Part shown: positions 7,236 through 11,223 of the stretch, one piece after another
Position numbering within the stretch: the stretch's first letter is position 1
How the letters are laid out: each line of letters begins with the position of its first letter
Source: Chromera velia
Taxonomy: Eukaryota > Sar > Chromeraceae
Direction: 5' to 3'
NCBI GenBank assembly: GCA_018398765.1
Contig: JAHBMJ010001974.1
Location: forward strand, 12,501-23,723
Length of the DNA: 11,223 bases
Notes under the pieces: generated by a model
Databases searched by the model: none
Seen by the model: the letters and a program-made list of their open reading frames with translations, nothing else
What the model was told of the DNA's origin: nothing
Made by a program: the position numbers and the translations under genes

Positions 7236-8068
7236 ATGCCGTCTCCAGGTCCCTCACCCGATTTTGAAGGGCCCAGACTTTCCTTTAAAGACTGGGTGGA
7301 GAAGCAGGACGCAAACATCCTTCCTTTGATTGCGCAAAAGCGTTATGAGCAGTACCTGAAAGAATACGCAGACCACCATGCGGCGAAGTTCTTCAGTGCC
7401 AACCTGACCTCTGGGTATCTGGTAGAGAAGTATCACCCCCCCCATGTGAACACAAGACTAGCTGAGAGGAAGGAACAGACCCTACACGCCGCACTGACTT
7501 TTTTTCGCAAACTGGAGAATGAGAGCGAAAATTTCAATGGCCTCTGTCTCATGGCACCCAAGCCCAAAGATGCCGTCAGTGCTCAGTCCAATGGGCGCGG
7601 CAGGCCGCCCACTGTCGATGACAGCACAAGAAAAGAAGAGACAGTCGACATCCCCGTCTCGTCTCCCTCTTCCCCACCCTACTACGTCCCGGACCTCTCC
7701 GCCCATTCCCTCACTTTCCTGCACGTTCCCCTCAGCATCACAAGGTTTGACGTCATTACAGCTCTGCAGAATGCAGAAGGTTTGCAAGACGTGATGTTGT
7801 CAGAGCCACGACAGGCGTCAGGGGGATTCTTCCGCAGGGGCCTTGCTATTTTTGCGACTCCGCAGCACGCACAGAAGGCCGAGGAGTCCTTCAAGGACAC
7901 GGAGGTCAAACCTCAGACGGATCCCGGGGCGCCTGAGTACAAGATGAGTCTGATCAACCCCCTGTCTGCCCAGGGAGCAGGGATGAAAAACAAGAAAAAC
8001 AAAATCAGAGCCAAACTTGCACCCATCGATATGAGCACTCCTGAAAGGGTCGCGCTTGACGTTCTCAG
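7236..8068 (+). CDS. ARS2/SERRATE gene, exon 1: N-terminal Ars2 domain and RRM-like domain
   Basis: The chosen start is ATG 7236-7238 (context AGAAAATGCC). The frame is open further upstream only through non-ATG codons. The exon gives 277 codons plus 2 nt. Residues 105-150 form a low-complexity linker rich in Ser, Pro and Lys between the two domains. The donor is CTCAG|GTCCGT. The frame stays open to TGA at 8103-8105, but the added residues leave the family pattern. Only this phase-2 donor joins exon 2 in frame, reading DVLRDTDMNISLPSV. Confidence 0.9.
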
Positions 8069-9793
8069 GTCCGTCTTTGGTCTGGTGGGCAAAGAAGTCA
8101 TCTGACATATCAAAATGGATGTATGCACCCTGCATGCATGCATGGTAACTACCTCCCATTTGTTTCTCTGCATGACTCTAAATGACCGAGGAAGGCTATT
8201 ATTTCCACTGACTGACTGACGTGACCGTCTTGACTAAAGAGTCGAGGACAGTCGAAGAGAGAAGAGGTGCATGGAAGAGGAAAAGAAGCGATTTCCACTA
8301 ATGACCTCTGCCTCTTTTTTTTTCTTCCCCCTTCAGCTCCCTCTCTTCTGCTGCTCAGCCTTCTCTCCGATCGTTCTGTTGCTTGTTCCTTTCGAATGTC
8401 CCCTCCCTCATCCATCCATCCGTCCATCCATCCATTAATCCAGACAACCAGCTCTCTCTAGCTTCCCCGCAGAAGTCCACCACAGTGCCGAAAGCGCGGC
8501 AAAATGCGCAGTCTGTGAGTATGTTTCACTGTTTTTCCAAACAGGGACACTGATATGAATATTAGTCTGCCGTCTGTGCGAGTGAGCAGGTCAGCGGACC
8601 TCATCCGGAAGCTCGACGTTGTGTGGGATGTGACGACGCTGTACGGACGGGTTCACCCACTGCTCCGAAAGGAGGGCGAGGGGGAGAGGGACGGGAAAGA
8701 CGTGGGGGCAGACTCCGCAGCTGATGGGGGGGTGAGAGCAAGACCAGAGAACGAACATGAAGACGATACAGAAGCCGTGGAGGGAGATGGGGAAGGAAGG
8801 GGCAGAGGGAGAGGGAGCGAGGCGACGCCGCTCCGATCGGACGCCTTGCAGCTGGACCTCCAACTGATCTATCTCAGAGAGGTTCACAATGTGTGCTACT
8901 ATTCTGGTCGGTCTGTTGCCTAGTCATTCATTCCACTCTTTTTGTTCATTGACGGCCTGCCTGTTTGTGTCCATGAAGGAATGCATGTGAGTCTGCGGTT
9001 TTTCCGTGCTGCCTGTCGACATCTCTGCCTGTATGACTGACTGCCTTAGAGCCTTCGGGGGCTGTGTGAGAGATCCATCTTTGCTTGGTCCCTTTTTTTT
9101 TAATCGCTGAGGTGCCTCCCTTTCGACTTCCCTTCAGCATGAGCCAGTAGGGAAGGAAGGAAGGGTACTTCCCCTCCACCAGCTTCGATCGAGCCTGTCG
9201 CCCTCTTTGGCTGCAGCATCCAAAGCGACCCTGCGTGCATGTCTGTCTGCGTTGCGAATTATCGGTCATCACTCCTGCACCCTGTGTGAGGCGCTTTGAG
9301 TTTGAACAGCAAACGCACGGGTGTTTTCAATTTGCTTCTGGTCCACGTGTCTGTAGAATCTAGTATGAAGAGCACATAGGGGACGACGAAGGGAGAACAC
9401 GTATGCCTTCATGCTATTCATACTGATGCAAAGAAAAAAGACTGAGCGGATAAGTGTGTGTATTTGAACTGGTTGCATGTGCAGGAGAGCAGTATGAGCA
9501 CACCAAGGCCATGCAAGACGCTGCGGGAGATATTTTCTTGAGGAGGTTCGTTCGTCAGTCCGGCCTCAAGCTTATTTCTTTCTTTCTTTCAGCTGGGAAG
9601 GAAGAAAAGAAGAAAAGAAAAAAGAAAGAAAGAAAAGAGAAAGAATGAACGATGCAGTGTCTCGTGGGAATGGATCCATCAATGCTAGTTCCTTGAGTTG
9701 CGACTTTCTTTCTCTTTCTCTTTCTCTTGTGAAAAGATGACTCTGTCTGCGATGGCCCCAGATTCAGTTTCTTTTTTTTGACCTGGTTGTCGT

Positions 9794-9825
<32 letters not shown>

Positions 9826-10618
9826 CCCCCCTCTCTCTCTCTCCCTCTCTCTCTCTCTCTCCCTCTCTCTCTCTTTCTTTTCTTGTTTTCCCTCACTTGC
9901 CTCCTGGTGCACCCATGCATGCATCCACGTGCTTGAGAAGATTTGTGAGGCATTTTTAGGTTTGTACGCCTGTTTTTGCCCGCTTATGCTCCGATCGAGC
10001 CCGGTCTTTTGTTTGTTCTTCTGTGACATCGTACGCAAGGATGTGATGTCCGTACACACATGCACAAACGTGCGTGTGTTTGGGGGGGNGCGGGGGGGGT
10101 TCATGTATGTCTGTGCATGCACGCACAAAAGGACGTGATGGGCGCATGGACGGGTGGAGGGATCCGTTCAAGTGGTGAGAGTCTGGCGAGCTCCGTCGCA
10201 CAAACAGAGCACATTCTGCCTGTGCAGCATCATGCATCCATTCAGGAGCTTATCTGGACAGACAGACAGACGCGCAGATGCTACGCCTGTCCAGTGTGAC
10301 GTAATGTTATGTAATATGGTTTGATGCAGGTACTACGTCCGCACAATGGGGGAGGTCCTTCCAACGTGCAGCCACGAAGAAGCCCTTGCAAGCGTCGCGT
10401 CTCTCCTCCCACCAGGCGGCGGAACAGGAACGGGACCCGCTGATGCCTCACTGCCTTCCGCCTCCTCATCTGCTCCCCAGGCAGTCATGGGAGCGTCTCA
10501 GTCCGCTGCGTGCACAGGGACGCTGTGGGTCTACCAGCTGGAAAGGAAGCTGGAGCACCTCTACCAGAATGCAAGGGACTCCGTGGAACAGGCAACAGTG
10601 GAGAACCCGCCTGAATCG
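7236..10618 (+). CDS. SERRATE/ARS2 homologue, 5' part (515 residues), 3' end missing
   Basis: Exons are 7236-8068, 8545-8906, 9485-9545 and 10330-10618, with intron phases 2, 1 and 2; the last donor is in phase 0. ARS2/SERRATE is a nuclear scaffold that joins the cap-binding complex to microRNA processing, RNA decay and 3'-end formation. Residues 15-90 match the N-terminal Ars2 domain: LSFKDWVEKQD, then KRYEQYLKEY, HHAAKFF and VEKYHP. Residues about 155-245 match the RRM-like domain, with FFRRGLAIF at 198-206 in place of the family's R-x-F-x-RRGW-x-x-F. Residues 386-399, IYLREVHNVCYYSG, match the family's YLR-x-VHS-x-DYY motif, followed by QYEHTKAMQDAAGDIFLRR and the W-x3-LE-x-KLE helix. An acidic and Gly/Arg-rich insert lies near residues 315-370. 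The C2H2 zinc finger expected further on is not in the window. Confidence 0.9.
8069..8544 (+). other. ARS2 gene, intron 1 (476 nt)
   Basis: Donor GTCCGT, acceptor AAACAG preceded by a good T-rich tract. It contains a GCATGCATGCATG string near 8132-8144 and a (CATC)n run at about 8409-8434. Confidence 0.85.
8545..8906 (+). CDS. ARS2/SERRATE gene, exon 2: acidic insert and helical core
   Basis: Acceptor TTTTTCCAAACAG (8543-8544), donor TTCTG|GTCGGT. It reads DTDMNISLPSVRVSRSADLI, a helical segment ending YGRVHPLL, then a low-complexity stretch of Glu, Asp, Gly and Arg. It finishes in ALQLDLQLIYLREVHNVCYYSG, the clearest ARS2 signature after the RRM. Human ARS2 also has an acidic, poorly conserved insert between its PLL and YLR segments, so the layout agrees. 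Confidence 0.88.
8907..9484 (+). other. ARS2 gene, intron 2 (578 nt)
   Basis: Donor GTCGGT, acceptor TGTGCAG. No notable repeats beyond short GGAAGGAA runs near 9150. No gene or RNA recognised inside. Confidence 0.85.
9485..9545 (+). CDS. ARS2/SERRATE gene, exon 3 (61 nt)
   Basis: Acceptor GCATGTGCAG (9483-9484), donor AGGAG|GTTCGT. The exon enters in phase 1 and leaves in phase 2. It encodes EQYEHTKAMQDAAGDIFLR plus split codons at each end. It fits the ARS2 segment that follows the YLR-x-VHS-x-DYY motif, EYPNEDEMPNRCG-x-IHVR in animals. The animal Cys residues are absent. The exon is too short for an open-frame search, but phase and family order both support it. Confidence 0.85.
9546..10329 (+). 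other. ARS2 gene, intron 3 (784 nt)
   Basis: Donor GTTCGT, acceptor GATGCAG with little pyrimidine tract. It contains a TTTC tract followed closely by an AAAG-rich tract (about 9577-9646), a (CT)n run (about 9797-9886) and G-runs around an N at 10089. Confidence 0.83.
9797..9886. repeat. (CT)n microsatellite
   Basis: About 90 bases of CT dinucleotides broken by C-runs, within intron 3 of the ARS2 gene. Confidence 0.95.
10330..10618 (+). CDS. ARS2/SERRATE gene, exon 4 (289 nt)
   Basis: Acceptor TTTGATGCAG (10328-10329). It reads YYVRTMGEVLPTCSHEEALA, then a Pro/Gly/Ser/Ala linker, then LWVYQLERKLEHLYQNARDS. The last part fits the ARS2 helix with W-x3-FE-x-KL. I place the end at TCG|GTCGGT because the same GTCGGT hexamer serves exon 2, and the sequence soon enters a TTCC repeat. 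An alternative donor four bases later (G|GTTTGG) cannot be excluded. Confidence 0.82.
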
Positions 10619-10636
10619 GTCGGTTTGGTGTTCCTT

Positions 10637-10682
10637 CCTTCCTTCCTTCCTTCCTTCCTTCGTTCCTTCCTTGGTTCCTTCC
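10637..10682. repeat. (TTCC)n microsatellite after the exon 4 donor
   Basis: About seven TTCC units followed by degenerate ones, beginning some 18 bases after the proposed donor of exon 4. It supports the view that coding sequence ends before it. Confidence 0.9.
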
Positions 10683-10730
10683 GTGGCTGAATGGCTGGTT
10701 GCTTCTGCATCTGTTGCGTTTCTCGTGCAG

Positions 10731-10773
10731 TGCCGAACGGGAGGACGCACGCGTACATTTTGATTTTGATGAT

Positions 10774-10775
<2 letters not shown>
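10731..10775 (+). other. Possible exon 5 of the ARS2/SERRATE gene, frame unresolved
   Basis: A good acceptor (TTGCGTTTCTCGTGCAG, ending 10730) is followed by 45 nt of complex sequence and then a GTGTGT repeat whose start could be the donor. Phase 0, required by the GTCGGT donor at 10619, meets TGA after ten codons. Phase 1, from the alternative donor at 10623, gives [14 protein letters not shown]. Phase 2 gives [14 protein letters not shown], but no matching donor is visible. None has a recognisable ARS2 match, so the exon may be real with a different upstream junction, or may be an unused acceptor. Confidence 0.3.
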
Positions 10776-10808
<33 letters not shown>

Positions 10809-11198
10809 TGTGTCTGTGTCTGGGGGGGGGAGGGTGGAGGCTCTGTGTGTGAGGGTGTGCGTGTGCGTGCGTGCGTGTGTGCGTGTGTGTGTGTCTGTGT
10901 GTCTGTGTCTGTGTGTGTGGAGGCTCTGTGTGTGAGGGTGTGCGTGTGCGTGCGTGTGTCTGTGTCTGTGGGCGGAGGGTGGAGGCTCTGTGTGTGAAGG
11001 TGTGCGTGTGCGTGCGTGCGTGCGTGCGTGTGTCTGTGTCTGTGTGTCTGTGTGTCTGTGTCTGTGTCGTGCGTGTGTGTGTGTCTGTGTGTCTGTGTGT
11101 GTGTCTGTGTGTCTGTGTGTCTGTGTGTCTGTGTGTGTGTCTGTGTGTCTGTGTGTCTGTGTGTGTCTGTGTCTGTGTATCTGTGTCTGTGTGCGTGT
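10775..11198. repeat. (GT)n microsatellite with an embedded minisatellite
   Basis: About 420 bases of GT with GTCT and GTGC variants. A longer unit starting GGAGGCTCTGTGTGTGA recurs at 10836, 10919 and 10981, spaced 83 and 62 bases apart. It is most likely intron of the ARS2 gene. Confidence 0.95.
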
Positions 11199-11223
11199 GG
11201 GGGGGGGGGGGGGGGGGGGGGGG
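11199..11223. repeat. Terminal G homopolymer (25 G)
   Basis: The window ends in 25 consecutive G directly after the GT repeat. With N symbols beside other G-runs (4493, 10089) it may mark the point where assembly or base-calling failed. Confidence 0.8.

Noticed and set aside
8069-8105. Read-through of ARS2 exon 1 to TGA as a complete 289-residue protein
   Set aside because: ARS2 family segments continue in exons 2 to 4 with matching phases, and the read-through tail is off-pattern.
10775-11198. Telomeric repeat at the window end
   Set aside because: The units are GT and GTCT variants, not a TTTAGGG-type telomere, and sit inside a gene.
1-11223. CRISPR array, bacterial operon or intact insertion sequence
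   Set aside because: The repeats are simple eukaryotic microsatellites, both genes have spliceosomal introns, and no transposase or reverse transcriptase segment was found.

Overview
The window is nuclear DNA from a unicellular eukaryote. It carries two intron-containing protein genes in divergent (head-to-head) arrangement, separated by about 0.75 kb, with microsatellite-rich introns and flanks. Introns are GT-AG and 336 to 806 bases long. All eight resolved acceptors end in CAG, seven of them in GCAG. There are long CT/GA, CA/GT, TTCC and TGAC repeats and many G-homopolymer runs, two of them next to an N. This style suggests an alveolate or stramenopile alga, with a chromerid such as Chromera velia my best guess. 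That is a style-based inference, not a sequence match.

Minus strand, 6489 down to 2177: a complete six-exon gene for a secreted lipid-binding protein of the BPI/LBP/CETP/PLUNC family, rebuilt here by splice phase. It encodes 492 residues with a signal peptide, an N-terminal BPI barrel, a central region and a C-terminal BPI barrel ending in the family's N..L..GG..LPLP element. The last exon has no internal start context and is easily missed.

Plus strand, 7236 to at least 10618: the 5' part of a SERRATE/ARS2 gene, the cap-binding-complex partner in nuclear RNA processing. Four exons give 515 residues, covering the N-terminal Ars2 domain, the RRM-like domain, an acidic Gly/Arg-rich insert and the helical core. 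The zinc-finger end is not in the window. The right edge is a GT-rich minisatellite ending in 25 G, which looks like an assembly edge.

Left flank, 1 to 2176: no convincing protein gene. It holds an AT-rich island (about 780-1500). Inside that island is a compact cluster of hairpins (1152-1280) with two GNRA tetraloops, a closing helix and a classical H-type pseudoknot. This is the least explained structure in the window and a candidate structured RNA or mobile-element leader. A 21-base element forming a C-rich/G-rich hairpin occurs both in this flank (502-522) and in the promoter region between the two genes (6874-6894).

The two genes share an upstream region and might be co-regulated, but nothing in the sequence links their biochemical functions: one product is secreted, the other nuclear.
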